A stretch of 64,000 bases of DNA from Talpa occidentalis (lineage: Eukaryota; Chordata; Mammalia; Eulipotyphla; Talpidae), in assembly GCF_014898055.3 (NCBI RefSeq), contig NW_023604295.1, forward strand, positions 64,381,730 through 64,445,729, read 5' to 3'. Under the pieces are notes generated by a model. The model had not been told where the DNA came from. It searched no databases and was given only the letters and a program-made list of their open reading frames with translations. Position 1 is the stretch's first letter, and the number at the start of each line of letters is the position of its first letter. Of this stretch, positions 1-13,080 are shown one piece after another. The position numbers and the translations under genes were made by a program.

Positions 1-125
1 TTGTTTTGTTCCCAACCCTGTCTCTGGTGAATCCTCTCACTGCCTCCCCACTCCTACCACTGCAACTCTGGCCTGTACCCCAGTTCTTGTATGCATAATC
101 TTTTAAAAAATAAATAAAATAAAAT
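1..125 (+). mobile_element. tRNA-derived SINE, 3' part only (cut by window edge)
   Basis: The window opens inside the 3' body of the local SINE family: the conserved 'tctctggtgaatcctctcac' block, then 'ggcctgtaccccagttcttg', then an A-rich tail with AATAAA repeats. The tRNA head lies outside the window. The tail wording places it in the subfamily I call A. A short A/C-rich insertion precedes the 'ctctggcctg' block. Confidence 0.9.
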
Positions 126-720
126 GTACATTAAAAAAATAAAAGGATAGATCTACTTCAACAAGTATCATAATTTCCTGGTTATTTCTTTCTCCAATGT
201 ATTCATCTCTCGTCCCTCTATATTTATACTTCAGAAGCATCATGTTAATTACTATTTTGGCTTTCCATATTGAGTGATATTAGAAAGAGTTACAATTTGG
301 ATATTATAAGCATTACAATTTCTTAAAACATATATTTTTACTTTTAATTGAATGAAATACCAATTACAGTTATATTCTTTAGTCTGTAAATGTATTGTAT
401 TGCTATGGTTCCCCCCAAATACATATAATCAAATCTAAATACAGAACTACTAGTCTCCAGACTATATTATTTGATTCATAAACAAAGACATGGTCCTATT
501 CTGGGGTGAACCCTGTGGTCCTTCCCACAAGATGATTAAATTTACAACTGTGCGATCAAACTTTATAGAATTGGCCTAAATCCAGGACTGTTTTCACTGA
601 AACTGATTCCAGTATTATAAAAACTTCAAGAAATGTACAAAGGATATTAGTAGGGAAACGAACTTTCAGTGAAGTACCAATAGTATATGTTAATATGTCA
701 TTTGAAAACAATGAACATTT
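126..720. other. Unassigned AT-rich DNA
   Basis: No gene, RNA or confidently classifiable repeat is seen. The stretch around 405-545 has the feel of a decayed LTR, but I could not assign it. Confidence 0.5.
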
Positions 721-732
721 GAAGTGACCTCG

Positions 733-810
733 GTAGATAGATGATAGATAGATAGATAGATAGATAAACAAACAAACAAACAAATAAATAAATAAATAAA
801 TAAATAAATT
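733..810. repeat. Compound microsatellite (GATA)n-(AAAC)n-(AAAT)n
   Basis: Three successive tetranucleotide runs: GATA units to about 766, then AAAC/CAAA units, then AAAT units to about 810. An open frame on the minus strand across it is only a repeat translation. Confidence 0.95.
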
Positions 811-1754
811 TTTGCAGAGAGGCACAGACTGTCATCCTTCAATATAAGTCAGACACCTACTGTAATGAATAACTCTCATACCCATAATGTGGTTTCTGTA
901 AATTGCTTATGTTGATGGTGTGCAGCATGTCATTTACATTCCATGATAAATAATAAAACATATCCAGCGGCAGACCACTTCCATTATATTCTCATTATAG
1001 CTTGTGACCAGGTTGCAATTGAATTTCAAATTTAAAAACTCTCCTGGCCTATTGTAATTTTACAACTGAACTTGAATTATTTAAACTTTTTTTTAGAGAC
1101 CACAGACCAGCTTAATTATTAACTACGGTTGAGTAAAAGACACAAATTACAATAGAGAGAATATTATGATATTCTGTTCTGATAAAGAACTGATGGATTA
1201 ATATGTTTTCACCTAAAATGCATTCAACATTCTTTTAAGTTATCAATAAAACTGGTTAAACATTGTATTGAATACTGCATTGAATTTTGCTCTTTTTGTT
1301 GCATAAAAAATCATTTTCCTTCTCATTTTGAGTAAAATTTCACTCCTTATCCAATTAGACCAAATAATTTATGTGATCCAAATAAACTAGCTGCATTTAT
1401 GAGAGACAGACTTTCAAAAAGAACATGCTTTCAAGGATTTATCAGAAAACCTTGTTAAGTGGCAAGGTTGCTGCACTTAAAAGCAAAGCCAGGAGTGTTA
1501 GAAGAATGTAGTAGAAAGGCTGGATTCTGGGTTGGTTTTGGGTTTTAGTAACTATAAATGCAATTAATTCCCTAACCCTTTTACTACGAAGTCTATGAAA
1601 TATGCCACTGTACAGTAATAATATTTAATGACTTACTAAAATTTGGTACTCATGACTTTGCTCTTGATTTAGTACTAAATATTACTGTCACTATATTATC
1701 TTCACCACTATTATTATTACTTAGAAAACCTTTTATTATACCCTGGGGGTGTTG
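811..1754. other. Unassigned AT-rich DNA
   Basis: No open frame of note and no repeat that I recognise. It appears to be ordinary unique intergenic or intronic sequence. Confidence 0.5.
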
Positions 1755-1880
1755 CTAAAAACTTTCCAAGATTAACACATTTGGTTTTTCACAGTAACAC
1801 AATAAGGCAGGTGTTCTCATTATTTTCATTTCATCTCTAAGCAAACACAGGTGTACAGAGAATAAGATAAGGCAAAAAGA
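1755..1880 (-). mobile_element. MIR-family SINE relic
   Basis: Read against the MIR consensus in reverse orientation, the order matches. A 'cacagtaacacaataaggcaggtgt' type segment stands for the ...caaccctatgaggtaggt... part, a 'cattattttcatttcat' segment for the ...ccattttacagatga... part, then 'acagagaataagataa'. Divergence is high, as expected for an ancient mammalian SINE. Confidence 0.5.
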
Positions 1881-2500
1881 CCCAGGTAGAAACCTCATTT
1901 ACCAATTTGTATTTCCACTGGTTTTTAAATCACCTGTGCACTATCTGAATACACACATTATATACAAAGAATCTTTTCACCTTAAAATTCAGATTATAAA
2001 TGAGGTAAAATAAAGGCAAAAAGTGTCAAAAGGTGCAAACATCCAATTATAAAAATAATAATAAAAAATAAGTCTTTAGGATGTACTGTACAAATGGTGA
2101 CTATAGTGCATTGTTTATTTGAAAGTTTGTAAGGGCAAATATCTTCAAAGTTCTCATCATAAGAAAAAATTGTAACTATGTATGATGATGGCTATAAACT
2201 GAACTTATTGAGGTGATCATTTTATAATAATATATACAATAATTGAATCGTTATGTTTTATACCTGAGGTCATTTGAGTGGATCTTAATACCATGTGACA
2301 GTGTCCTTATTAATGGAAAATTTGGAACACAGAGAGATATGCAGAGGAAGAATATCAGGTGAACATGAAGGCCGACATCAGAGTGATACATTTAGAAACC
2401 AAGGAATGCCAAAGATGCCAGCATACCACCAGAAACTAATACAGAAGGCTGGAACAGATTCTCCTTCAGAGCACTCATATAGAATTAGGTCTGTCACCAC

Positions 2501-2831
2501 CATTTCTTTTCAGTTTATTTTTCCCCTTAAATTTTATTGATTTACCTCATGTTTACATACCCACATAATTTTGCCACTATGACTTCATGTCTCCAAATAT
2601 GTTTCTGCTTCACTCACGCTCCACCATATCTCAGAGCCAAAACCTATCACCTTCCCTCCCCCTCTTCAGTAACCAGTATATTTTTCTGAGTTAACAATTA
2701 TTATTGTTTGCCGGTTTGTTTTCTCTGATTACATATATTCCACAGATGAGTAAAGCCTTCCAATAACTGTCTTTCACTTTCTAACTTATTTCACTTAGCA
2801 TAATGACAGACAACTGGATAAAGAAGGTATG

Positions 2832-2878
<47 letters not shown>
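2501..2878 (-). mobile_element. Old L1 3'-end insertion, internally inverted
   Basis: About 2501-2806 reads as L1 3' end in reverse: it includes 'cacttagcataatgacaga', the complement of the end of ORF2, and pyrimidine-rich 3' UTR. At about 2812 the orientation flips to sense with 'ctggataaagaaggtatg', an upstream ORF2 segment, running into an expanded (TA)n. Flanking repeats at 2489-2500 and 2879-2890 differ by one base (gtctgtcaccac / gtctgtcagcac). Inversion plus TSD is the twin-priming signature of L1 integration. Confidence 0.65.
2833..2878. repeat. (TA)n microsatellite
   Basis: Uninterrupted TA dinucleotides, apparently grown from the 'gtatatatata' motif of the L1 ORF2 3' region. Confidence 0.95.
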
Positions 2879-2882
<4 letters not shown>

Positions 2883-3312
2883 GTCAGCACCTGATCTCAG
2901 ACTTCTAAGACTCCAGAATTGTAAGACAATAGACTCCTATTAAAGCTAAACAATTTATGCTACTTATTTCAACAATCCAAGCAAACCAATATGTTCTGTT
3001 CTTCGGCTGCAAACAAGAAAAAAAAAAAAAAGCCTACATTTAAATGTCTAATGAAAAGTATTAGTGGAACTTATATATTTTGTTCAAAATGGCAAAAGTC
3101 TATGGCATAAGAATTTAAAAAATTAAAAAAGTAAAAGAACATGTTTTTAAAAATCAACCATTAAATATTAGATGTATAAGTCTCATTGAAATTACATTTC
3201 TATTTATATTTTGATTTTGAAAATTAAGTACTACTATGCATTTAATGTTAATTTTTAAATTTACTGAGAGTAAATTTTGTATATAAATCTCTAACTGTAA
3301 TTGCTCACTTTG

Positions 3313-3580
3313 TTTTTTAAAGATTTATTTATTTATTCGTACAAGAATTGGGGTATAAGCCAAAGGGGTGGTGGGTGAGAGTATTCACCAGAGACAGCAT
3401 GGGAAACAGAACAGGTGGATCTACTAAAATGTATTGCTGAGGGGAGCAGTGGGCGAGTCAGGAGAGGTCTGCTGTGCCATGTCGGTGGGTAGCAGCCTGG
3501 CCAGGGATTGAACTCATGCTGCAGTGGCTACAGATTTCTTCATAGTTGAGTCTTAACCCCTTGTGCCACCAGGGAGGCCC
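3313..3580 (-). mobile_element. tRNA-derived SINE, subfamily A, full length
   Basis: Read on the minus strand: a head starting 'gggcctccctggtgg', a degenerate A box, a B box region, the 'acctctcctgactcgcccac' central block, then 'tctctggtga' and an A-rich tail. The tRNA region carries several substitutions. This is an older copy than most others here. Confidence 0.92.
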
Positions 3581-3874
3581 AACTCTCACATTTATATTTG
3601 GTTCCTTCCAAGTATTTAGTTGCCAAGGAGATTTTTAAAATAATGATCAGATGTAGAGACACAGTGGTACATTTTAAAATTCACTAAAACAAATAAGTAA
3701 TTATGCATCTAGAAAAATAATTTTAAAAATACAAATATGATTTTCATTTACACCTAGGTTATTTTTTGACACAGAACATTTATTATTTTCAAGCCTAAAT
3801 TGAACATGGAAAAATTCACATTTCTTTGCAATAATGAATTTTCACAAAATAATGCATGCCTGGTTGAATTTCTT

Positions 3875-4152
3875 TTTCTTTTTTTTTAAAGATTATTTAT
3901 TTTATTTATGCATACAAGAACTGGGGTACAGGCCAGATGTATGGGGGTGAGAGGATTTACCAAAGACAGAGCGGGGAACAGAACAGGCAGATTGACTGAA
4001 ATACACTGCTGAAGGGAGCAGCGGGCGAGACAGGAGAGGTCTGATGCACCACGTGAGTTTTTCCCCTGTTGGCAGGGATTGAACCCACGCTGCAGAGGCT
4101 GCAGACAGCTTCATAACACTGCACTCAACCACCTGCGCCACCAAGGAGGCCC
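3875..4152 (-). mobile_element. tRNA-derived SINE, subfamily A, full length
   Basis: Complete antisense copy with an oligo-T start (complement of the tail) and the head complement 'ccaaggaggccc' at the right end. Flanks at 3862-3874 and 4155-4167 match as 'g(t)ttgaatttctt', a TSD of about 13 bp. The open frame through it is non-genic. Confidence 0.94.
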
Positions 4153-4169
4153 TAGTTTGAATTTCTTAA

Positions 4170-5754
4170 AAAAATTTCCTTTGTTTTTTATTTTCTATGA
4201 TTGTTATTTTCTATGAATGCCAGTTTTGACCAACTTTTTAAAATCCATACATTAGGAATGGTTTCAAGATTGAACATGGTGTTAGAGAACTACAGGCTGG
4301 AAGGTCTTTGGCAAAAGTCACTAACAAAATATGTAATTCAACAACTTTTGTATTATGGACATAATTTTAAAAATTCATAAGAATAATGTCACCTTCATTT
4401 ACTTCTACTAGAACAACTTCAAATTTTCATATCCTCCTTTGGCATTAAATCAATTGTACTATAGAGAATGCCATTTATTTTAACTACAAATGCCCCTTTC
4501 AATGTGAAATGCTGAACTTAGAACCAGTACGTTTTAATGTCATTGAAAATATTTGCAATAATACTAAAATTGATCAGTGACCCAGAAAAAGGCTCAGAAC
4601 TTTTATTCTTGGATCCAGTGAATATTTTTATACTTAACCAAGTTTGACAATACTTTCTTCAATTCTGATCCAAACTTCTCAAGTTTCAGCTTTTAAAATC
4701 TAATTTAAAAAATTTATGCAAAAGAATTTTAAATGTCTTCTAAGTCATTTTGATTTTTCATTTTTCATAAGTGTGATAGCAAGTCACTTTAACATTCCAA
4801 AACATATTACATCTGTAATTCAGTTTACTTTTGATATAAAAAATATGTTATACAGAAATTGTATACATACTAATATTTTGCATTGAATATTGTTTGGTGT
4901 GTTATCAAATATATATGTAAAATACACCAGACTTATATCCACTTGCTGCTTTCAATATTCCTCTAAATTGACATGCAAATTAATAGAAATTTATATCTAA
5001 TTATATCATGGAAATTATTCTTCATTATCATGACCATACATTCCATATACTTGAGACTAAAAATATACCTTATTCCCATGCATATTAATTAAAAATCAAC
5101 TTTTCCCATTTCCTAGTTTTAAAACAAATTATAGAAGTCAATGAAAAGATTATAAATGTGAAGAATAAATGGAGAAACTTTGACATGACTAAGTTTATAA
5201 AAATAGCCCTATAAAACATTCTATCTCTGTCTCCTGTCTCCCTGGTGACTTTCTGTCTCTCTCCTTCATATTCCAAGAGATATAAAGTTTATCTTAGACT
5301 GTAATTTGCTGATTTTGTCAAGTTGGAAATATTCATTTGCCCATAACAAGCATCACTTTCCTTGTTGATGAAGTAGATGTTTTGACTAAATACTAATTAA
5401 AGTACCTTTTACTTATGATGTTTGGTAATGCACAGAAAAATACTTCAGAAAAGTTCAAGAAATCAGAGTAAACTACTTAGATTCAGGTAATATAAAATAC
5501 ATTTATAAAATATCGAATCTTTTAAAACTAATATGGGTTAATTTATGTAAAAGTAAAAATAACTCCATCAGCACAATGGCTCTATAAGCAAACATATTCT
5601 CTATTTCACATTAAGTTGGACAAAGTTCAAAGTGTATGAAATGTTGCACAGTTTCCCCATAAATTCTGTACACTTCCAAGCAATAACTTTTATATTTTCA
5701 GTTTTTTCTTCCCTTCCAAATTTTTTGAGAGTGGAAGTGGCATGCAAGTACACT
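4170..5754. other. Unassigned AT-rich DNA
   Basis: No gene or repeat that I can name. Short open frames here have random-looking composition. Confidence 0.5.
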
Positions 5755-5900
5755 TTAACTTTTTATTGAAGTAACGTCGTTTAAAACATTATCTAGGTTT
5801 TGGATTTGCAGCATTACATATCATCATCTGTATAAAGTACCTTATGTTCACCACTTTCATATTTCTTCATAATATGCCTAAACTATAGTTTATTGATTTC
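5755..5900 (-). mobile_element. Possible old L1 3' UTR fragment
   Basis: A 'tttttattgaagta' start followed by a 'gtaccttatgttcaccacttt' region resembles the reverse complement of old L1M-type 3' UTRs, but divergence is heavy. Confidence 0.35.
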
Positions 5901-6229
5901 TCAGTTCCAATTTCAGTTATATATTTTATTATGAAAAATTGGTATTTGATTATTTTACTTGACTCCCCATTAAGTCATACATTGCATTGTCCATAAGTAT
6001 CAATATTTTACAGTTATTTGCTAACTCAAATAATTGTAACTCATGATCATGAAACCACACATTTCTTCACAGATGTGTTGAATAATATATTTGGAGGTGA
6101 ACCATTTCAATATGGATTACCACGTTCATACTGTTTTTAGGTACTAGTTCAGTGCTAACAAGTATTTATTGAATTGGTTCTTTGTTAATATAGACTCTTC
6201 ATTTTCTCTTTCCTCTCTTTTGTAGAATG

Positions 6230-6840
6230 CCTTTATTATTGATAACAGTTTTTGCTGCATCTTTTCCAAATCATTGATTGTTAAGTAACCTACTTTTCCA
6301 GTCCTCCCATATACCATTGTCCCCACACAAACACACAGACTGTGCCACCATCAACATGCCACATCAGAGCAGCATGTTTCCTACAATTGATGAACCAGCA
6401 CTGACACACAATAATCACCCAACACATTTGTAATTTATATTATGGTTCAATCTGATATGTTCAATGGGTTTTGACAAATATATAATGCCATATTTTCACT
6501 ATTATAGCAATAAGGAATAGTTTCACTACCCTAAAAATTCTCTCTGCCTATTTAACTCTTCCTACCAAGAAACCCCTGGCAACTACTGATCTTTTTACTA
6601 TTTCCATAATTCTACCAGTTCTAGATGTTGTGGAGTTGTACTTATCTGGATTTATCTTTTGGTTTCTTTCATTTAGTTATATGATAAGATTCCCTTTTTT
6701 TGGCTTGATAGCTTAGTTCCTGTTAGTAGATGGATATAACACAGTAAACACTAGAAGCTCTGTTAACATTTTGTGAAATATAAATCTAATGTTTATCAAG
6801 TTTAAAGTCTTTATTTACCTATGCTTAATGGTATCCTGCT
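6230..6840 (-). mobile_element. Old L1 3' UTR (L1MB/MC/ME type), antisense
   Basis: Several blocks in correct order match old mammalian L1 3' ends in reverse: 'acaattgatgaaccagca', 'atgggttttgacaaatata', 'tagtttcactaccctaaaaa', 'cccctggcaactactgatct', then 'tctttcatttag' and 'ggcttgatagctta'. No ORF survives. The block order is what I rely on; exact subfamily assignment needs alignment. Confidence 0.7.
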
Positions 6841-6973
6841 AAACATAGCAACAATAAAAATTTTGGTTCAGAATATGAGTGGTTTTGCATTTGACTTGTA
6901 ACTGAAATCATAACCTAGTAATGTTTTAAATTTTAAAATATTTTTTATTCCTATGAACACATTACATAAAAAA

Positions 6974-7237
6974 AGGTATCACTCAAAGCAGGAATTTAGA
7001 AAACCTAAATGAGGGACCAGGAACAATACTAATTATAATAAAGTAAAAATCAAAATCAACAGCAGCTATAAACCAGAGACACACACTATGGGGGTTGGGG
7101 GAGAGGAAGAAGGGAATAAGATCAAAACAAGCGGGGTGGGAATTGTATGGGGACTATAACCAAGATGAAAATGCATATATTGTGCAAAAATGAAAAATGA
7201 TGTAAAGAATATATAAAATTAAAAAAATGAAAAAAGT
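6974..7237 (+). mobile_element. Short L1 3' end (extreme 5' truncation)
   Basis: Begins with the last codons of ORF2 ('ggtatcactcaaagcaggaa') and continues through the 3' UTR including the G-rich tract at about 7089-7143 and the 'attgtatgggga' motif, ending in A-rich sequence. Co-linear with the young L1 at 17967-19612 from its 19381 onward, but clearly more diverged. Inserted beside the older antisense L1. Confidence 0.82.
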
Positions 7238-7239
7238 TT

Positions 7240-8800
7240 GCATCTAAATGATTTTTGGCATTTTAAATATATGGATTACTACTTTGCCAGATATTTATTA
7301 TCTTTATTATCCACATCTAAAATTGTTTTTGACATATACAGATAGAATATTTTCAATTAATCTTATATTTTCTATGTATCTATGTTTACTCTACTTAGGC
7401 ATTTTGGCTCCTTATTGTGTATGCCAAATTTTCACTAATATTATTGTGTTCATGTTTCTAAGAGGTTTTGAGTGTTGTTTAACACTTCCTTTTGGGCTGT
7501 CTTGATCATCTAAAATCTCATTTGAACTTTTAAAACAGAAACATTGACACTAATTTTCTTAATTCTTGTTTATATTCTTCAAATGTTACATAACTGTTTT
7601 ATTTGAAGACATGATTTTATAGTTCAAAGAATTTAATTAATGCCAATTAAGTTTTAAAACAACAATTTGTAATAGATTATGTATGAAGAATGAAAATTTG
7701 CAGCTAAAATCCAAGTGATGAAAAATTTAGTCTTTGTTATAAAACCAAGTTTTCTCCTTTTATTATCAATGACTGGCTGGATGGTTTTATTAAGGGTGTT
7801 AACCTCTGATACATCTTAACTTGAGAGAATGAAGATACTTTCTCCATGCGAATGTAAGAAGGCACTGAAGGTAATGATGTTTTTCACTCTAGGCTTAGTT
7901 ATTTGCAATTCATTTACAATTATGTCTTTGTAAACCTTTTGGAATTGATAAATAGCATCTATGTAATGAGAAATTATTAATGTAAAAGGAACCAACTTGG
8001 CTCTTGAATTTCAAATGTTATCTTAATTAAATTTGTTTTCTTGTACTAAATGTGCTTGGGGGCCTGGGAAATAGATGAGTACTGTAAATCAAAATATTAT
8101 TAATGCACACAAATTTTAGTTTATGAAATATAGTGAGAGCTATCTTAGTTTGTGGGCATTTTTCCATTGATAACAACTTCCTGAACATTGCTCACAGTTG
8201 CAAAACTTTCCTTTTTCTTAGTTCACAGTAACTATGTCTTACAGAAATTATATGAAATATACTTTACTATAAAATAAGTATGTATACATGTGTATAGATA
8301 ACATTGTTTATGTTTGTATACTAATGCATATATGTACATATTATGATTCCATTTCAAAGATTTGCAGATTTCAAAATATTTAACTTCCCAGAAAAAGTGA
8401 CTATGCCTCTTTAAATTTTTAAAGTGAATTTTAGTTTGAAATAATGCTCACAAAAACTCAATTTCTAAGTGAATACAGATATTTATTCATTCTAAATAAT
8501 TTCTCCTTTTTCTTTTACATAAATGTTCCCTTTGTCAAGGCATATATTCCTTCACCAGTAGTCTTGCATTCTGTGCACCCAGGGGCTGAAGGATTTTAGT
8601 TTCATATTTCAATGCAATAATACAAGCCTATATATAAGTTACTCTAAGTTTAAATTTCAGGTCAGATATCACAACAGTGATCCATCATTTGTATGTAATA
8701 AACATATTCCTCCAACAAATATTCATTAAATGCTTACAGTGGGAATTGTGATGTTGCTATGTGGAGAAATGAAAAAATACATAGTTCAAGTGGAGAGGAA
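7240..8800. other. Unassigned AT-rich DNA
   Basis: An 85-codon open frame at 7248-7505 is rich in codons expected from AT bias and has no family resemblance that I can see. No other feature supported. Confidence 0.5.
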
Positions 8801-8805
8801 AGCGT

Positions 8806-8935
8806 AACAGAGTATGGTGGAGGAATATGGCGCCCTGGTGGTGGGTGTGATATGAGTACAGGCATCTGAGAAGCTGTTATCTTATGCCTCTGATTCACTT
8901 ACAATATTATAAGTCAATATACCCGCAATAAAAAA
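8806..8935 (+). mobile_element. L1 3' UTR fragment
   Basis: The 'ggtggtgggtgtgatatgag' region, a following 'ataagtcaatatacc' and terminal 'aataaaaaag' match the 3' end also seen at 36925, 40040 and 50460, an older laurasiatherian-type L1 tail. Only the UTR is present. Confidence 0.55.
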
Positions 8936-9002
8936 GACAGAGAGAGAGAGAGAGAATGAGTGAGCGAGAGGGAGGGTGCAAGGAAGGAAGGAAAGAAGAA
9001 AA
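8936..9002. repeat. GA-rich low-complexity tract
   Basis: A (GA)n run followed by GGAA units, directly after the L1 A-rich end, probably grown from its tail. Confidence 0.9.
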
Positions 9003-11080
9003 TGTACTGTTTGTACCAATATGGAGATCACATTCTGGTAAGAAAGTTGACTTCCATAAAACTAATTTAGTGTAAATAGTACAAGAGTTTAAATGGGTTC
9101 AATGTTCAAAGTTACAAAATAGTATTATCAGCTGAGGGATTAGAAGATATTCACAAAATAAGTGGTACTTCTATTGGCCCTTTATGAATAATTAAGATTG
9201 GAAAAATAGAGAAATAGGAGACACTGGCAGTTCAATACACAGAAAATATACAGTATGAAAAAGACAGAAGCAAGAAAGCATGGGGTATATCCCAGGGAAA
9301 AGGAACTATTCTCGTGAGGATGTCATAGCTAGCAATAATAATAAAATTCACATAAATTAAAAATCTTAGATTTTATTCTCTGTCATAATACCATATTGAC
9401 TGGGTTGACTTAAAAGTCACATATTTGATGCACATTTAATAAATATATATGACAGCTATGTATAGCAACAAAGGAGATGGATGAAAAATAGAATAAAATC
9501 TATATATGTTTGTCATTACCATCTCCGTCAATGTGGATTACAAATTACCCAATGACAAACATATTATGTTTTTTTTTCTCTTTCTCATGCCCTCTCATTA
9601 AAAAAAAAAAAAATCAGTTACTTATTACAGCAAGCTGCAAACTACGGTTCAATAAACATGACATTTTAATGGGAAGAGTGGCTAATATTAGTAATCTTGA
9701 TTTAAATTTTACAGTTTTTCTATCTATTCAATGTACACTGTGACAATTCAGAGTTTCTTATTTCAAATCATTGGTAGAGAAGACCATTAGCACATTTTTG
9801 CTAGACTCTATAAGCCAGATGACATTCTGATAGATAACAAGCAGCAGTAAGTGCACTGACCCATCTGAATGGATGCCAGTCAATATGACACACCAGCTTC
9901 TAATGGCTGATTACCAGCATTTACACTGCTACTTGGCTCACAATGATGAATTATGCCCCATCCATGTCATGGAAATAACTACAAAGTTAAAGGTTTAAGT
10001 TTTAAAATTTCAGTAAACATCATTAGACATTTTGTTTCTAAGTATAACATTTACATGTTTTTAGTGATCAAGATAAACACTGTACTAGATATTTCTTAGA
10101 TTTTGCTCAACCTGAAATAGTATATTCCTTTATTGAAATGCCTTCTTTTCTATCAAATCATGGAAGTTTTCCTTTTTTAAGTAATCATTAACTGAATTTA
10201 TATGGTTACATCATCTTGTTAAATAACCTTATTTTCAATTGACAATAAAAAGCAAATTAGTTTGTCTAGTATCTGTTTCACACTGCAGCAGTAATTCTCT
10301 AACATCTGCAGCTATACATATTCATTAAATTTCTCTAATATTATAAAGCAAAATTATCAACAGTCTCTAAAGATTTGGAAAGGAACTGAGGTTACAAGAT
10401 AATTACTGTACTAATTTTGGCTTTCATAAAATTTATTTAGAGCTGTATTTTGTATTTAAACTTTCATAAAAATTTAAAACAAACACTAATAAGCAACCCC
10501 ATTCAACATACTATTTCTTTTTGGAAGGAAATAACTTTTGAAACTCAAGGAATTATTTGACCCTCATAATACATAATTGATGCAGGTTGCTCTAAATTTC
10601 ATTTCTAATAGGATTGCCCTGAGGAATGAATGAGCAATTTCCAACTATTTTTTCTGTGTTTCAAAAGACAATGGTTTCTCTAAGAAAATAAATTTTCTAA
10701 TATTAGCTTTATATTCTTCCCTCTGTTGGGCTTTAGTAGAGTAAAAATTGTTGCATTAGACTTCCCTTAATGGAAAAACTTTTTTTTTCTAGCACTCGGC
10801 AACTTCATGCTTTGTCTTAGATGTAAAAAAAACATTTTCTCTGAGACTAAGTGTTCCTTGGAATGACCCATTTCTAATCACTGATTGAGGCAGTGCCTGA
10901 AATTCCTGGCCATTTATTCCCAAATCAGTTTTTCTGAACAGTAATATTTACTCCAGAGTCTCCATGCTTTTGGCCAATGAGTGCTTCATGGCAGACATCA
11001 AAATTTGACTCTGAACCCTAACTTTATTTCTTCTCTATATTTTTCTCATTAGTTAATCTTGTAAGTTAAAATTTAAAGTG
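9003..11080. other. Unassigned, mostly unique DNA
   Basis: No ORF or repeat that I can classify. The 9780-9990 segment is less AT-biased than its surroundings, but nothing in it identifies a function. Confidence 0.5.
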
Positions 11081-11089
11081 TTTACCTGA

Positions 11090-13080
11090 GACAAGCTCAA
11101 AATTGTAAAAAAAAAAAAAAAGTGTTTATTTGGGAAAGGCATAAGAACTGCATTATGGGACACACAAACACAAGCAAACTACACAGAAGCCCATTGAGGA
11201 ATTGGGGTAGGTTGTTGTTATGGCTGGAAAAAGAGAGAAGAATTTAGAGTCTGTTAAAATAAGAAACAAATGGGGAACAACCCAAACAATTCTTTAAGCA
11301 AAAAAAGTCAACTCAGCCATACAAAGCCAGCTTCACTTTTTGAGACCAGCCCAACCTGGGACTCTGAAAACCAGAGGCAAAATTTCTCAAGGTAAGTTTT
11401 GATTTTTGATAAATCAGACATTTGCAGGAAATTACCTCTCAGCCCTTTAAGATTTTTATTTTCTTAAGGCATATGCACAAGATTTTCCATTTTCCATCTT
11501 CTGGTTCCATTTTAGATAGAAATTTTTCCCACAATCCTTAAAAATAAGAGTACTTTTACTGCATACCAAAAGCCAACTGAGTGTCTTCTCTGAAAATCCC
11601 AACCTGCAACAAAGCATTTTCAACACAGAAGGATTAGAAGAAACATTGTCAATACTGTCATTCTGTCTCATATATTAAAAAAAGACTTATTAGGCCATTC
11701 CCAGACACCACATGTGTGTCTGTCATTAAAAAAAGTTAAAAAAAAAACCCAGAAAGTATTTAATGCCAAAAGATATACATACAAGCTCTCTAGTGATGGA
11801 AGGTGGTAATGTCTCTCCTGTCTGATGCTGGGAACAGCTTCCCATAGTCCTTATGTTTCACTGAAATGTACCAACAGCACTTTCGTTTGTGAGCAGTTGT
11901 TGAGAAGGATGGATTAGGTTGTCCTATCTTTGAACAAACTAATTATACCAAACACTGAGACCAGCTAAGTTTGTGCACATATGATAATAACGTAAGTATA
12001 GCATCATCACTTAACCAAAGGTATACTCAAGACATTCATGTATCTTTATGTCCAGTTATTTTAGTACATGAAATATTTTTAAGAATTCAATAATTTCTTA
12101 ATTACCATTGTAGGATTTCATTTTTAAACATTTAAAAATTCCAGATGACTCTTAGTATTGAATGCACAATTCAGGAAAAGTGACTTTATTCTTTTAAAAC
12201 AACTATATAGAATGAGTCACAATGACCTGTTCTGTGGGCAATAGGATTGATATGTTATGATTACACATAAATTTTCCAACCTTTTATGAAATACACTATG
12301 CTTGACCTACTCAATTACTTCCTGGATAAATATCTTGATGAATAATAATAGCATAAACTTTTCATTTTTGCTCCTGTTTCAGGGAGACACTATCAGGCAA
12401 AAGCTAACTAAAATTTTGAAAAAAACAAGAGGTTGAGTAATTAATACATAGGATTATATTTTTATTTGATTTTTCTATGAATGTGTGTTTAGTGAAATGC
12501 ATTGCCTTAAAAACTTAGACTTTTTAATATTGCTCTAAATATAAATTGACTTGAAATGTTATAATGTCAATCAATTGTTCAATAAACTCCTGTTTATAAT
12601 TTTCCCATTGCCAGGGTATGGGTATAAGAAGTATAAAAGTTTATTTTTACAATACAGGTATATTGACAAAAAAGAAAAAAATAAAATAAGCAGGCAAATC
12701 AATCAAACAATCAGAGCACAAGCAAGCAGGGATTTGTTTCTGATGTCCTTTAAATTACCAGGTTCATCAGTTTTTCCTTTCATAGGTGTCCCATGAAAAA
12801 GGCCACCTTTTCCCCCTATGACTGTGTTACATCTGGACATACTCTGAGCTATTTCAACAAGATATTTAAGAATTTAGTTCATAATCTGACCTGGCTAGGT
12901 TACCCCTGACCAATGGAGAAAGCATAGCTATTGTTCTTATTAAAGGGCAAGAAAAGGAGGAACTTCTACTAATTTCTGGACTTATAAGTCACTGACAATG
13001 AATCCTTGCTCTCAGAGTCTTAACAGGATGACTCCTAGAGCATCTGCAATTCCCCTCATATTTCAATTTTTTCTACTTTG
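11090..13080. other. Unassigned DNA, possible decayed LTR-like parts
   Basis: The 11100-11450 and 12790-13060 parts have the mixed composition of decayed LTR or L1 material, but I could not match either to a known order of motifs. No gene seen. Confidence 0.35.

Larger units (their letters stand above)
2262..3001 (+). mobile_element. MLT1-type (MaLR) LTR, split by an L1 insertion
   Basis: The left half (2262-2500) has the MLT1 order: 'gtgtccttat', then 'aatttggaacacagagagata', 'agaaaccaaggaatgccaa', 'ccaccagaaact' and a 'ggaacagattctcc' block. The right half (about 2881-3001) resumes with 'gatctcagacttctaagact', 'ccagaattgtaaga' and the terminal 'agcaaaccaa' region. The 2501-2878 insert separates the halves and is flanked by a near-perfect 12-bp duplication, so this is one LTR interrupted later. 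The same LTR family recurs at about 56828-57290. Confidence 0.7.

Noticed and set aside
733..810. 89-codon minus frame rich in Leu/Phe/Ile/Tyr (membrane-like)
   Set aside because: Produced by the GATA/AAAC/AAAT microsatellite.
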